Source of the DNA: Taxillus chinensis
Lineage: Eukaryota > Streptophyta > Magnoliopsida > Santalales > Loranthaceae
Direction: 5' to 3'
DNA: 64,000 nucleotides
Assembly: GCA_023512835.1 (NCBI GenBank)
Contig: CM042087.1
Span: forward strand, 52,322,265-52,386,264
The translations under genes and the position numbers were made by a program. The notes under the pieces were generated by a model that saw only the letters and a program-made list of their open reading frames with translations, did no database searches and was not told where the DNA came from. The stretch's first letter is position 1; the number at the start of each line of letters is the position of its first letter. Shown here in pieces: positions 21,228-32,548 of the stretch.

Positions 21228-22751
21228 CCTCTCTACCATGCCATGAGGACATAGCATATTTTAGGTGTGGTGTGGGGAGTGGCTTGAGCCACTTGTTTGT
21301 CCTTTATTTTGCTTGATTGCATATGTTGGTTTGTTTTGGTTTGTTTGTTAGTTAGAATTTTATCTTTATGTTGTGTGTTTGTTTGAGTTGCTTGAATGAG
21401 TGATTTGCATGTGGAGAGCATGGATACTAGGTATGCAATTTTGGCGTAAATTTTAAATTTTTGGCTTAAATTTTAGCTAAGGTGTGTTATGATTTGGTTT
21501 AAGCATGTCTCTATCTTTTGAATGATATCACCATGTTTTTGGAGCTGAAGTTTGAATATTAGCTAAGTATGACATGTTAGGATAACACTTAGTGACCCTG
21601 AGAGTGGAATGAAAAATAATCCAAAAGAAAAATGAGAGAAGCCTCTTTCTAGCCCTTGAGTGACATTTATTTTTGGGTATGAGTAATAGTTTGCTTCGCT
21701 CCTCTCTGTTTTCAACATTGGTTATTTAATGGTAGGAGTTAAGTAAGTATGATGATTACTTCTTAGTGCTTAGTGTTTGGTGTGTTGCTAGTGATACAAG
21801 GCCATTTAAGTCACTTTGACTTCCTATGTATCCTAGTTTTTGTTTTGTTGTATTGTAAATGTAGACAGCTGTGATGTAGAATGTGAAAAAGCCATCACTT
21901 AATTTGATAATGGGATGTGAGACATCAATGGATTTCTGTCTCTCCTTATGTAGCAAAATGGCAAGGGCTATGCATTAGAAAAAGCCAGCCTTATTTATGT
22001 GTTATGTTAAAAAAAAAGAGTGAGTTTATTAAAAAAAAGAGTGAGTTTATTTTAAAAAGAGAGTGAATAATCCATCAAGGGAGAGCATAAAATGCAACCT
22101 TGTAAGGTTATTACTTAAAAAAACATATTTTCAGAATAAAAGCCACAATGGCTGAGTTGTGTTTGTTGAAAGAGTTTAGCTTAACTCTTAGGCTCAAGGT
22201 GTGTTTATTAGAGTAAAGTGTGAGTTCATTGAGTTAGAATAGTGTGTGAGTCTCCAAATAAAGTAGAATAGAGAGTGTGTTTTCTTTCATGAGCACAGTA
22301 GGGAACTCTCATGTTTGCTTGGTAAGTACTTAATTAATAACTAGTGGAAAATATAGGAGGAGCTTTCAACCTATTGATTTTCTGTGGTGTACTGTACTTG
22401 GGCTTGTGTGGAGAGAAATGCGAGTTTATATTTGAGTGAGGCAGCTCTATCCTTGGTGAGAACTTTAAGGGAACTAGGTACTATTTTATCATGGTATGCT
22501 TGCTAATGTCTGAATTTTCAGTGATGAGACTGCATGGTTGTTGGACTTAGGGGTATGGACATGATTGAGCTTAATTATAATTCATTTTGGTTACTTGATT
22601 GCCCACTTCATCATGATAGAGTTGCATGCCTAGGAAACCATGACTCTCCTTGATTGTTATTTATTTATTTTTGTTTTTGTTCCAGTGTGATTATTTGTTT
22701 ATTCTATTTTTGTGTGTTTGTGTGTTTTTGCTTGAGGACAAGCAATGGTTC
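21228..22751 (+). other. Untranslated 3' tail of element C
   Basis: 1.5 kb, AT- and GT-rich, with only short chance open frames. It contains poly-A-like tracts (about 22006-22060). It ends in GCTTGAGGACAAGCAATGG, a signature I recall from Tat/Athila-type gypsy 3' ends. Confidence 0.6.
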
Positions 22752-22765
22752 AAGTGTGGTGTATT
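22752..22765 (+). other. Polypurine-like tract of element C
   Basis: AAGTGTGGTGTATT just before the LTR start TGATAACG; an imperfect tract, as is usual for this element type. Confidence 0.6.
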
Positions 22766-22884
22766 TGATAACGTACATTTATGCCGTTATTCTAGTGCAT
22801 ATTTAGGGTATTAAAGAGCATGATTAGAGCTTAATTTATCCATATTTCTTAGATATTTGCTCTAACACCCTAAGAAGACTACTT

Positions 22885-22887
<3 letters not shown>

Positions 22888-22915
<28 letters not shown>

Positions 22916-22916
22916 C
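22888..22916. repeat. (TA)n microsatellite
   Basis: About 14 uninterrupted TA units inside the C LTR. Confidence 0.95.
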
Positions 22917-23371
22917 TGTTTTTGAGCTGTTTTGGTAGGTTTTTAGGCAATTTCATCTCATGGACACCAGCCAAATCACTTCATTTATCAAAGAAAGGAC
23001 TTGTGGCAAAATGGGCAGCCTGAGGAGGCAAAATAAGGGTGCACGTCATATGGACCCTTATGACGTGTAAGGATTTTATTGCAGCCCTGCCTTCTACACG
23101 TTTCAAGGAAGCCTGGAGCAAAATTTCAGATCATTTGGAGGTGCACGTCATATGGCCATATGACGTGCAATATGCCGTGCAGCCAGATTTTTGCATGGAT
23201 TGCTTTGTTTTGTTATTTTAAACACTTCTCTCTAAAGCATCTAGTCCAAATTATGCTTGGTTTGAGTTATATTCAAGTTGAGGGAAATTGGAAACTACTT
23301 AGTAAAACTACGTCGTTTTGATAAGTGGTAACAGCTGGCGGCTAGGGCACCCATTACACTCCATGTTTCTC

Positions 23372-23379
23372 TATAAATA
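23372..23379 (+). promoter_or_regulatory. TATA box of the C LTR
   Basis: TATAAATA within TCTCTATAAATAGAGG, about 50 bp after the ACGT palindrome at 23304-23322. It marks the likely start of R in this LTR. Confidence 0.6.
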
Positions 23380-24247
23380 GAGGGGGAAGCATCCCTTTTT
23401 GGAGGAATGAAGAGGGGGCACGTTTTTAGAGAGAGGAGAGAGAGAGTCTCACGATTTTGGAGGCTAGGGTTCTGATCCTGGAGCTGCCGGCCCTGGGAGG
23501 TTTGACGGCTGGAGAAGACTTAAAGTTGGAGTTCTGCTGCACCTACTTGAGGATGATGTTCTTTATTTCTTATTGTTTATTCAAGAACATGTGTGAGTAG
23601 TTTCCTTTATCTAGGGGAGCAATGTAGCCCCTTATGTTGTCAAACTGATTGATTGAATATTAAGTTTGTTTAATTGAGATTGCATGTTTTATGAATTTGT
23701 TTTTAATCGTTCATATCTGGGCTGTATACACCTAGGTTTCTTAGCCTTAGTTTGAGGCTGATCTTTGATTCATAACATATTTGTGATTGGTGTGACCATT
23801 ATCCTATCATGAGTATGATAATTAGGCTTTGCATGTTGATGTCATGATGACCATTCAGGCAGACAGCACTTAGACGGTCTGGCAAGGACCAATTGCAGTA
23901 CCTTGGTCTAGTTATAGTATGTTATCAATTAAATAATCTCAAGAACCTTAAAATCAGTAGAAACAGCATAGGGAGGTGAAGTTGTGACCCTAGATGCCTT
24001 TAATCCTTGAATCTTAATCCTAAAAGCAATTTGCTTTCTTTGTTTATTCAGAAAACCAAATAAAAATTAGATCTTTAGTTATAAAAAGAATTCGTTTTTG
24101 CCAAGACATTTTATAGAGCAAGAGTAATTGAGTGGTTTGGTTTGAAAAACTAGAGAACTAGGCTAATCCTTGTGGGTTCGACCCCTTACTTTCTACTATT
24201 CTGTTTAGTGCAACCTAAGGGAATTAATTATCTTGAAGAGAGGTTTA

Positions 24248-26065
24248 TGTTGGAATACTGGAATGGGGTTAATGATTAACCGCAGCGGAAACGAATTTTA
24301 AAAATTTTATTCCAGCAAACAAACAGCAGGATCTAAACATGAATCAATTCGTTTAATTTTGCAAAGAGAGAAAAGAAGAAACCAACCTGAAGAACGGTAA
24401 AGCTAGAACCCTCTTCTTTTCCCTCCAAGAACGAACTCACGATCTGCCTTTGATCGTTCTCGCAGGTCTCCTGGATTCAACCACCAAATAGCCTTCTCTG
24501 CTATTCACCTTCTCAAGGAGTCAGTACTGTGGCACCCTTGGATCAAAGAACAGAACACCACCTCTGCTAGGGTTGGCCGTCACTGTCTCTCTCTCTCTCT
24601 TGGTTGTCAATGATTGCATACGCACCCCCTTTAACCTAGGAGGCTATGCATCTATTTATAGACCTAGGGTTACCCGTGCTATTACGCATACGCCCCTTTA
24701 GTTAAATAATAATAATACATATTATTTAAACTATTTAAATAATATAATTATTACGCAACAAACTAATTAAATAAATATATAATATTATTTATTTATCAAA
24801 TAAATAAATAATATATTTATTCATTTAATCACATTAAATGGATAAAATATTTATTATTATTTATTTAATCTAATTAAATAAATAACCATGTGATATATAT
24901 TTAACTCTTAAATATATATTAACACACGTTAATTAATTAGCTCTTAAGCACAACCAGGAGAATCAACTCACAACGATCCAAGACTCCATACAAGAATAAA
25001 CGGTGCTAGCAAGAGGGACCAAATGGACCCACTTAATCGAAGCTCCAATAAATAATATTTAATTAATTAATCTCATTAATCAATTAAATCATTATTTATT
25101 AGTTTTAGTCCGAGCCACGATCAGGGACTAAAACCGCACTCTAAGATCAAGCAGATATGATTACAAGAATCCATAATAAATTATTTGTCCATCGATATAA
25201 CTGATTTCCATGTGATATGATCCTCCACTATGATATTCATAATTAGAGACAGTATCAATAGATTCCGTTCAACCTCTCTAATTATATCTTTATCCATGTG
25301 TTACCATTAATTCTCTAATGGGTGACCTATTCATGATTCAATCATGAATTAGGATTTATAATAAATTATATCTAATATAATTACAAGCGCTTGATTCACC
25401 CAAGAATCCTGAATTAAACAACATGGGAATATCATTACTCTTCGTATAACGAAGCGTTGGATTCCATGCACCTGACTTGACGCTCCCACTATCTATAATA
25501 TTATATCTCCAAGATATCGAGGTATTTGAAGCACTAAGCCTCTCACTCATTAATAAGTCAAAAGACATAAATTATAGACATGAGTTAATCAAACGGTCTG
25601 GATTAAGATTAATCCATAAATCGTCATCTAGCGATAAAATATAAAGTTCTTCATACAATGCAACGGATATTAGTTGAAGAACTTATTCTATCATGGTCCT
25701 GTTCAATATGTATGATTACATACTGGCACTACTATTTGTAAACTCTTTACAATGATCCTAGATTAGATCACTCCCACTATGGAAATAGTCCGCACCACAA
25801 TCTTATCAGAATAGAGCATCCCAAACTCTATTAACCGATTGTGAACTAATTTTATACTTAGTCTAATTAGTGGATCTATTGTATGTGTCTCACACATACC
25901 CAGTAATAGACTTTGATAAGCAATGAGATGTTATGATGCTCAGCCACACAAGAAAGCAGAATAATGCAATCTAATAAATATTTAAACAAAAAATATTTCA
26001 ATTAATCAGAAATAGTCTTTACATTATTAGGATTACACATTGCTTTATATAGCACTATCCCAACA
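24248..26065 (-). mobile_element. Solo LTR S1 in the C LTR
   Basis: 1818 bp, from TGTTGGAATACTGG to CTATCCCAACA, with a perfect 5-bp TSD GTTTA (24243-24247 and 26066-26070). The minus strand reads TGTTGGGATAGTGCTATATAAAG at its start and ends with CGTTTCCGCTGCGGTTAAT...CCAACA, a copia-like LTR pattern, so transcription would run on the minus strand. No primer site, purine tract or coding region inside. The middle (24700-25100) is very AT-rich with TTATTTA repeats; a CT tract is at 24587-24601. Confidence 0.85.
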
Positions 26066-26113
26066 GTTTAACGACGTTAGCTAACTCTTTTAGGGAGGCT
26101 AAAAATCTGTCTA

Positions 26114-26389
26114 TCATTTGTCCTCGAACAACTCCGGGTGCTGCTCACGCATCATGGACTCACGTTCCCATGTCTCCTCCTCAATGCCACGGTGCTGCCA
26201 CAGCACGCGAACCAAAGGAATAGTACGACCACGCAAAAGCTTCTCCCGTCGATCTAGTATACGGATAGGGGCCTCAACAATGGACATGTCATCCTCAATA
26301 TCCAATGTCCCCCAATCGATCACATGAGTGGGGTCAGGATGATACTTTCTCAACTGGGACACGTGGAACACATTGTGCACCCGACTCAA
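26114..26389 (-). CDS. Chromodomain end of gypsy F integrase
   Basis: 91-residue open segment. VHNVFHVSQLRKYHPDPTHV is the conserved integrase C-terminal stretch. ILDRREKLLRGRTIPLVRVL and WQHRGIEEETWERESMM are the chromodomain-like end, which in chromoviruses steers integration to marked chromatin. The last codon and the stop come from the C LTR, so a few residues are missing. The end of G (53181-53241) has a homologous tail. Two stops (near 26390 and 26489) separate this part from the integrase core. Confidence 0.88.
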   Translation of the reverse strand: MSRVHNVFHVSQLRKYHPDPTHVIDWGTLDIEDDMSIVEAPIRILDRREKLLRGRTIPLVRVLWQHRGIEEETWERESMMREQHPELFEDK

Positions 26390-26488
26390 TCACGGTGGCA
26401 ACGCTAACCGGTAGGCCACTGGCCGCACACGATCCATAACCTCAGAAGGACCAATAAACCGTGGAGATAACTTGGAACCTCTCCCAAA

Positions 26489-27427
26489 TCACCGATGTCC
26501 ATGACGTGGGGAAACATAGAGAAACACATGTTCTCCCACAGAAAACTCCAAAGGTCGCCGCCGCTGATCTGCATAAGACTTCTGTCGACTCTGCGCGGAC
26601 AACAGGCGCTGACGAATCAACTTTACCTTCTCGGTAGCCTCTTGAACCAAATGTGGTCCCAAGAGAGCTGCCTCCCCAACCTCAGTCCAACACAAAGGTG
26701 ATTGGCACGGTTTGCCATACAACGCCTCAAAAGGAGCCATCCCAATGGATGCCTGATAACTGTTGTAGGCAAACTCCACCAAAGGAAGGTGAGTTGCCCA
26801 CGAACCCCCAAAATCTAACACACATGCCCTCAACATGTCCTCCAATGTCTGATTTGTCCTCTTAGTCTGACCGTCAGCCTCAGGGTGAAAGGTTGTGCTC
26901 AAGTTAAGCTGTGTCCCCATAGCCTCTTGTAAGCCTGCCCAAAAATGAGAAGTGAACCTCGAATCTCTGTCGGACACAATCAACGATGGTACTCCATGCA
27001 ATCTCACAATCTCGTTCACATATAGCTGGCTCAATGCCCCAATGGAGTCCCACTCTCGAACGGCAAGAAAATGGGCCAACTTGGTTAGCTGATCCACAAT
27101 CACCCAAATCATGTCTTTCCTCCCAGTAGTGGGTGGAAGACCAGTCATAAAATCCATCACTATGTGGTCCCACTTCCACTCCACTATTGGCAACGGCTGT
27201 AACATGCCCGCCGGCCGCTGATGCTCAGCTTTCACTTGTTGACAAGTGAGGCACCTCGAAACAAAAGCAGCTACATCACGTTTCATCCCAAGCCACAAAA
27301 AATGCCCCCGAAGTGCATGATACATCTTCGTGCCCCCTAGATGCATAGCAACTCTAGACTGATGAAACTCCCTCATCACCTCATCTCTGAGAGAAAAAGC
27401 CACTATTAGCTGCCCCTGAAAAGACAA
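26489..27427 (-). CDS. Integrase core of gypsy F, third catalytic residue changed
   Basis: 312-residue open segment. The HHCC zinc finger is seen as His22, His29, Cys59 and Cys62. The catalytic core has Asp92 (MDFMTGLP) and Asp153 (SDRDSRFTSHFW), then exactly 35 residues to position 189, which is Lys (DGQTKRTNQTLEDML) where the D,D35E family has Glu. The codon is at 26861-26863. LPLVEFAYNSYQASIGMAPFEALYG confirms the gypsy family. The enzyme would join cDNA to the chromosome, but with Lys at the Glu site it should be inactive. Confidence 0.92.
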   Translation of the reverse strand: MSFQGQLIVAFSLRDEVMREFHQSRVAMHLGGTKMYHALRGHFLWLGMKRDVAAFVSRCLTCQQVKAEHQRPAGMLQPLPIVEWKWDHIVMDFMTGLPPTTGRKDMIWVIVDQLTKLAHFLAVREWDSIGALSQLYVNEIVRLHGVPSLIVSDRDSRFTSHFWAGLQEAMGTQLNLSTTFHPEADGQTKRTNQTLEDMLRACVLDFGGSWATHLPLVEFAYNSYQASIGMAPFEALYGKPCQSPLCWTEVGEAALLGPHLVQEATEKVKLIRQRLLSAQSRQKSYADQRRRPLEFSVGEHVFLYVSPRHGHR

Positions 27428-27631
27428 CTCATGCTAAGGACCCTCTATCCAATCCTCAGATAGCTCACCAGCTTCAATACGGGCACGAAGAACCTCACAC
27501 TCAATATCCCCCAATTGTCCCTCCCGGACTCACTGGTACAGCGCAGGTACAACAACCATAGGACTCAGCATTGTCCTACCATCACAAGCCATAGGCTGCA
27601 ACTGCAACATCGCCAACTGCTCCATCAGCTT

Positions 27632-28351
27632 TCACTCTCTCACTGCCACCTCAGCTTTTCCTTTCCTGCTCAACGCGTCAGCTACAACATTGCCCTTGCC
27701 TGGGGTATAGGCAAGAGTAAAGTCAAAAGTTTGCAAATACTCCACCCATCTCCTCTGCCTCAAATTCAAGTCCTTCTGAGTAAAGATGTACTGAAGGCTC
27801 TTGTGATCTGAGAACACCACAAACTTTCCCCCCAAGAGATAATGCTGCCAACTCTTCAAGGCAAAGATGACAGCCGCCAACTCAAGATCGTGAGTAGGGT
27901 AATTCTGCTCTTGAGGTTTCAGCTGCCTCGACCCATAAGCTACCACACTGTGCTCCTGCATAAGCACACACCCCAAACCAATTCTGGATGCATCACAATA
28001 TACCTCATATGGGACGTCCTCCCTAGGTAACCTCAACACAGGTGCAGTGGTCAAACGGGTCTTGAGAGCCTCAAATGCCTGCTGACACTTGTCAGTCCAC
28101 TCAAACTTCACTCCCTTCCGGGTCAACGCCGTCATAGGAGCCGCCAAACGGGAGAACCCCTCTACAAAATGACGATAATACCCAGCCAAGCCAAGGAAAC
28201 TACGAACCTCATAGACATTGGTTTGCCTCTCCCACGATGATACAGCCTCAATCTTAGCTGGGTCCACTCTCACACCCTTAGTTGACACTACATGACCGAG
28301 AAAGTGAACCTCTTGCATCCAAAACTCACATTTGCTAAACTTAGCAAACAA
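27632..28351 (-). CDS. RT connection and RNase H of gypsy F
   Basis: [20 protein letters not shown] and [16 protein letters not shown] are the RT thumb/connection. RNase H follows: [36 protein letters not shown] and [20 protein letters not shown], ending at the conserved [12 protein letters not shown] stop at 28349-28351 separates it from the RT palm, and one at 27632 from the integrase linker. Catalytic Asp, Glu and Asp are visible. Confidence 0.92.
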   Translation of the reverse strand: MFAKFSKCEFWMQEVHFLGHVVSTKGVRVDPAKIEAVSSWERQTNVYEVRSFLGLAGYYRHFVEGFSRLAAPMTALTRKGVKFEWTDKCQQAFEALKTRLTTAPVLRLPREDVPYEVYCDASRIGLGCVLMQEHSVVAYGSRQLKPQEQNYPTHDLELAAVIFALKSWQHYLLGGKFVVFSDHKSLQYIFTQKDLNLRQRRWVEYLQTFDFTLAYTPGKGNVVADALSRKGKAEVAVRE

Positions 28352-28850
28352 CTACTGGTCCCTCAAGGTTTGCAGCACTGTCGCTAAATGCTTCACATGC
28401 TCCCTCTCCGTCTTGGAATACACCAAGATATTGTCTATAAACACCACCACAAAGGAATCCAAATATGGAGCAAAGACTTGGTTCATCAAATGCATGAACA
28501 CTGCTGGTGCGTTAGTGAGCCCGAAAGGCATCACTACCCACTCATAGTGCCCATACCTGCACCGAAAAGCCATCTTAGGGATGTCCTCCTCCCTAACCCT
28601 TAACTGGTGATACCCCGATTGCAGATCTATCTTGGAAAACCACTGAGCCCCACTCAACTGGTCAAACAAGTCGTCTATCCGAGGCAACGGATACTTGTTC
28701 TTCACTGTCACCAAATTCAGCTTCCTGTAGTCAATGCAGAGGCGGAGCGAGCCATCTGCCTTCTTTGTAAAGAGCACCAGAGCACCCTAGGGTGAGGTAC
28801 TCGGTCTGATATACCCCTAGTCCACCAACTCCTATATTTGCCTCTGAAGC
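28352..28850 (-). pseudogene. Reverse transcriptase palm of gypsy F, FIDN variant
   Basis: Gypsy [50 protein letters not shown] (first Asp), [17 protein letters not shown], then [13 protein letters not shown]. The FIDD box has become FIDN: the codon at 28430-28432 (plus ATT) is Asn, which removes a metal-binding Asp. Stops lie just upstream (around 28790-28830). The change fits CpG deamination on the plus strand (ATCGTC to ATTGTC). Confidence 0.9.
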
Positions 28851-29832
28851 TCGCTCAACTCGGCTGGCCCCATACGATATGCTACCTGGGAGATTGGGCT
28901 AGTCCCTGGTACCAATTCAATGGTGAACTCCACACTTCTCTTAGGAGGTAAACTCCTCAACTGGTCAGGGAAGACATCCTGAAATTGGTCAACAACTACT
29001 GGCCACACTCTCTTTTCAACTTTTCTCTCCTCAGCAAAGGTCAGGGCTACCAATCTGTGGGTAATGGCACCCCACTAGTCCAACACTGGCCCAGCTCGAC
29101 TCGCCTCACAGTCCCACTCCCCCTGCAGGGTGCAAGAAGTCCCTGCAGGTGACATGAAGGATACATGCCGCTGATAACAATCTATCTTGGCCTGGAAAGC
29201 CATAAGTCAATCCATACCCAAGATCAGGTCAAAAGTACGCAAGGGCATCACATACAAATCAAAGCTAAGCTCCACATCCCCTATAGTTAACACATAGTCA
29301 TGACATACTTGCCACACCTCAATCATACCCCCCACCGGAGACTCCACAACTAGGGGTCTCACTACCTCAAAACATGCGAATCCCAACCGCTCAATCAGAA
29401 GTTCAGCAACAAATGAATAGGTTGCACCCGCATCAAAAAAGCAGAAACAAACGTACGAGAGATCAAAAGGGTACCTCTAACCACCGATGGTCCTGCCCCA
29501 CCCTCTGCCGGTGGAGGTGGTAGCTCAGCCTCCTCCTGGGGTGTTGCATTCAGCGCAAACACCCACCCTTGGCCCGTGCTACTAGTCGGCTTAGCCTCTG
29601 GACGATTTCCACCCTATCTGCCTCCAACATCAACCTGCTGTCGCTTTGGCCTCCCCTGAGGTCGGGTCTGGTTCGATCCTGCCTGAGTAGCCTGCCACTG
29701 ACGAGCTAGTTTCTCTGTTGGTGCACGGAAACTGGCATCACTCCTCCTGCTGGATGCCATGCCCCCAACTCCCCTATTGCCACTCCGGCAAACCCAGCTC
29801 AAATGGCGCTCTCATCCCCAACTATTGCATCT
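28851..29832 (-). pseudogene. Protease and RT N-terminal region of gypsy F
   Basis: A retropepsin-like site FFDAGATYSFVAELL is near 29415-29445, with Ala where Ser or Thr is normal (DSG/DTG). Then come LTIGDVELSFDLYVMPL and DLILGMD, followed by a TAG in place of the usual Trp near 29205. The RT N-terminal part VVDQFQDVFPDQLRSLPPKR lies at 28950-29000. Several stops (near 29205, 29080, 28832) show decay. Confidence 0.78.
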
Positions 29833-30885
29833 CTAATCCTTCTTTGGACACTCCCTCCTGAAGTGGCCTTGCTCCCCACAGCAATAACAACCGCTGGGGA
29901 GACCTCCTGTTGGACCTCCCTGTCTACTGCCGCCAAAGCTAGACCTCCCTGGGTTCACCGATGGCTGTCCCCTGCTGTGGAAGGAACTATTATCTCTCTC
30001 CTCAATCTTGGGCCTCTTGGGCCCCGAATCACGTTCAGATCCACCCTGCAACTGGCAACCCTGATGGGCCTGCCTCCCATCATCTAGCTCCCTCTTAGCT
30101 ATACGAGTTGTATCCACAACCTCAGCATAGGTCCTCAAACGCAGAATCGCCACCCTCTGCCTAAGGGCTGGCCTGAGACCCAAGGTGAACTTGTGGGCCT
30201 TCAGGTCCTCCTTTGCCACAGTCTTGGGAGTAAATCTACTCAAGCTCCGGAACTCCCGCTCATACTCGGGCACCGTCTTTGATCCTTGCTTCGAGCTGCC
30301 AAATTCCTCCCTCTTCTGTCATCTCAAGGACTCAGGGAAAAACTTATCGTGGAAGAGTTGCAAGAACTCCTCCCACAACATGAACTGCTTTGCACGGCTC
30401 CCTATGACACTCTACCACCACTCCAAAGCATTCCCCTCCAGCTGCCGAATGGCCAGTCTCACCTTATCCTCCTCCCGGGGTAGGAGAAAGGAAAACACAT
30501 GCTCGTTCTGCCTCAACTAATGCTCAACCACCACAGGACCCACTTCTCCCTTGAACCTTGGAGGTTGTTCCTTTCGGAACCTCATCACCACATCTTCCTC
30601 TGCACGAATCGGTACACCACCATGCAAACTTTCATGCTCACGAGGTAACTCCCCCATTGGTGGTGGTGGCACCACCTGCTGTGCTGCCATCTCACGACGC
30701 GCCTCCTCCCGAACCTCTTACCGGATACCCTCTCGTAGCTCTCGGACTTCCAGTCGGATACCCTCTCGCAGCTGTGCCAATAACAACAAGATGTCCTCTA
30801 GCGGGCTGCCCCACACCTGACCCTCATGGGTAGATGACTCATCGCCCATTGTCCTGGACGCACGTGTTGCTCTCCTCGGTAGCAT
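29833..30885 (-). pseudogene. Gag of gypsy F, with stops
   Basis: Starts at the ATG at 30883-30885 (MLPRRATRASRTMGDES). A Retrotrans_gag type core is visible in pieces (EEDKVRLAIRQLEGNALEWW, WEEFLQLFHDKFFPESLR around 30300-30490), and the C-terminal part is open from 30273 (PEYEREFRSLSRFTPKT). One CCHC knuckle, CYCCGEQGHFRREC, lies close to 29840-29885. At least four stops interrupt the N-terminal half. Confidence 0.85.
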
Positions 30886-31338
30886 TCTTATTACACGAAG
30901 TAAGAAAGACAACCGTCAAAACGCATTCATAATCTATCGCATGTCACTATCTCTACCCCATCTATCAATTCTACCATCACATGGCATGTCACACATACAT
31001 TACATCAATCCACATGCATCAATCCACATTATACACAGCTTATTCCACATTGCACACAGGTCAAACAAACAAGGACTTTTCCTTGTCATCATGCTCAAGG
31101 TATTCCAAGAAATTCGAGTTGCACATTTTAAACTTTATCACGGTTTAGCACACATAGACAACAAATGCAACTAGTGCCCTATTGCTAATGCATGCAAATC
31201 CTACCTCAGGTCTGGACTACCCCAAGTACACCTTAGAGGCTCAAAGAGGACCATGTTGATCAGGCATGTCCCTCCAGGCTCCTCCAAACGACTCAAGATA
31301 ACCAGATCCGCCCACTACCCTAGGCCAACTAGACCATG

Positions 31339-31350
31339 CTCTAATACCAC
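31339..31350 (-). other. Primer binding site of gypsy F
   Basis: Minus strand TGGTATTAGAGC, an initiator tRNA-Met-type site with one change (TTA for TCA), two bases inside the LTR end at 31353. The segment between it and gag (30886-31338) is untranslated leader shared with G. Confidence 0.85.
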
Positions 31351-31352
31351 AT

Positions 31353-31439
31353 TGTCACTCCCCGAATTTCCAACCCGAGGAAATCGGTTCGTGACTCCCC
31401 TTACCCAGCCGTGGATAAGGGGTTGAAGTGAAATAACTC
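31353..31439 (-). repeat. 5' LTR of gypsy F, first segment
   Basis: Begins TGTCACTCCCCGAATTTCC on the plus strand and is cut after 87 bp by element D at 31440. The rest resumes at 62076. Its minus-strand end GGGGAGTGACA matches the G LTR end GGGGCGTGACA. Confidence 0.88.
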
Positions 31440-32321
31440 TGTTGTTCCCACAAGGTTGAGTTGTCATTGTTGTCAACATGTTGCGGAAACGGAATTCGTA
31501 AGCTCGAAGGTCTAGGTCGAAGATCCGTACTTGGTTGGATAACTTCGTAGAGTGATCTCTTAGAGTGAGCTCGTAGAGGGAGTCTACCTATGTACGTTCT
31601 ATACGTTCTGACTCGAAGGTCGTAGATCAAAAGACTCGAAGGTCGAAGACTCGCAGGATGTAGGCCGACGGACCATGAGGCTCGTAGCACCCTCAAAGGA
31701 CCACAGGGTCGAAGCCTCATAGGGGTACAGGGTCGAAGCCTGGAAGGGACACAGGGTCGTAGAGTCGTAGACTCAAGGTGCAGACAGATGCAGAGTCGCG
31801 TCTCGCAGATTCGAAGCCAAGACTCGTTGAGTCGTAGCACGTAAGGTCGTAGACTGAAGCTCGCAGGGTCATAGGACCTGTTGCACAGACCCGGAAGTAT
31901 CTACTAGCCAAGGCAGAATGCAGTTGCCAGATTCAAAGACTCGTAGAGCTTAAAAGCTCGTAGCACTGACTCCGACCTAGCTTCGAAGCCAGAAAGCAGA
32001 AGTCTTGGAAGATAAACGCCCTTGGTTCGAAGACTCAGACTCGAAGAATCGAAGAGGAAGACTCATAGACGCGTAGTAAGGCTACGATGCAATATCTCCG
32101 AGGCTGTGGCTTGTGAAAGGAACGGAGCGCGCTACGAAGGAGTGAAACGCGTGGACGCTCACTATTTCAGTAACTCGTTTCCCAGGCAATAGTTTTAAGT
32201 ATACTAAGTACTACAAAACACGTGGACGTCATCCAAGAGGGGTGTAACTTGTTTCTACGGTGAAGATCACAGGCTGAAAGATGCTTAACCCTAGCTAGAG
32301 GGTTTCGGACTTCGGCCGGCC

Positions 32322-32329
32322 TATAAAAA
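32322..32329 (+). promoter_or_regulatory. TATA box of the D 5' LTR
   Basis: TATAAAAA in GGCCTATAAAAAGCAAGG; the same sequence occurs in the 3' LTR at 41205-41212. Confidence 0.65.
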
Positions 32330-32548
32330 GCAAGGAATGTGCCTGACGTAAAGTGTGCGCCAAATAATATTCTTTGTGCAGTGAAGAAACGTATCTGCAG
32401 AGATACAAGTGGCGACGCAGAGTAGTTCATACACACACAGAGAGAGGGAGATTGAAAGAAAGATAACAATGAGTTCGTCCATCTTTCTTCCTTATACATT
32501 TGGTGAACAGATCGTGAGTCCGGCATAGGAGTGATTGAAGGTCGAGCA

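Larger units (their letters stand above)
4114..26116 (+). mobile_element. Gypsy-type element C, 3' part, with nested insertions
   Basis: Plus-strand LTR element whose 5' half lies left of the window. Visible parts are a broken ORF (4114-5472, continued after B at 20539-21227), a 1.5-kb untranslated tail, a purine-rich tract and a 3' LTR (22766-26116). The tail motif GAGGACAAGCAATGG followed by AAGTGTGGTGTAT and TGATAACG resembles the 3' ends of Tat/Athila-type (non-chromovirus) gypsy elements, as I recall them. The pol is not visible, so this assignment is inferred. C carries B, S1 and A. It ends inside the final codons of F pol, showing that C landed in F. Confidence 0.7.
22766..26116 (+). 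repeat. 3' LTR of element C, interrupted by S1
   Basis: Starts TGATAACGTACA and ends AATCTGTCTATCA. Without S1 and one TSD copy it is about 1528 bp (22766-24247 plus 26071-26116). It has a (TA)n tract at 22888-22916, paired CACGTCATATGG/TATGACGTG words (23042-23170), the palindrome AAAACTACGTCGTTTTGAT at 23304-23322 and a TATA box. The sequence to its right is F coding sequence; the TGA that ends the F frame at 26114-26116 is supplied by this LTR. Confidence 0.72.
26117..31439 (-). mobile_element. Gypsy chromovirus F (Tekay/Del-like), internal part and LTR start
   Basis: Minus-strand Ty3/gypsy element with Gag, protease, RT, RNase H, integrase and chromodomain in gypsy order. The chromodomain tail (VLWQHRGIEEETWERE) fits Tekay/Del chromoviruses. 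Its 3' end is lost where C entered at 26117. Its 5' LTR starts at 31353 and is cut by D at 31439, resuming at 62076. Its first 300 bases after the primer site are nearly identical to those of G, so F and G share a family. It is the oldest element here and carries stop codons and active-site changes. Confidence 0.9.

Noticed and set aside
21233..24240. Host gene between C ORF and solo LTR S1
   Set aside because: Only short frames; the stretch is explained by the untranslated tail, purine tract and LTR of C.
31355..31911. Arg/Leu/Ser-rich minus-strand frames in the D LTR
   Set aside because: Produced by the TCGAAG/TCGTAG repeats; also seen in the 3' LTR in another form.
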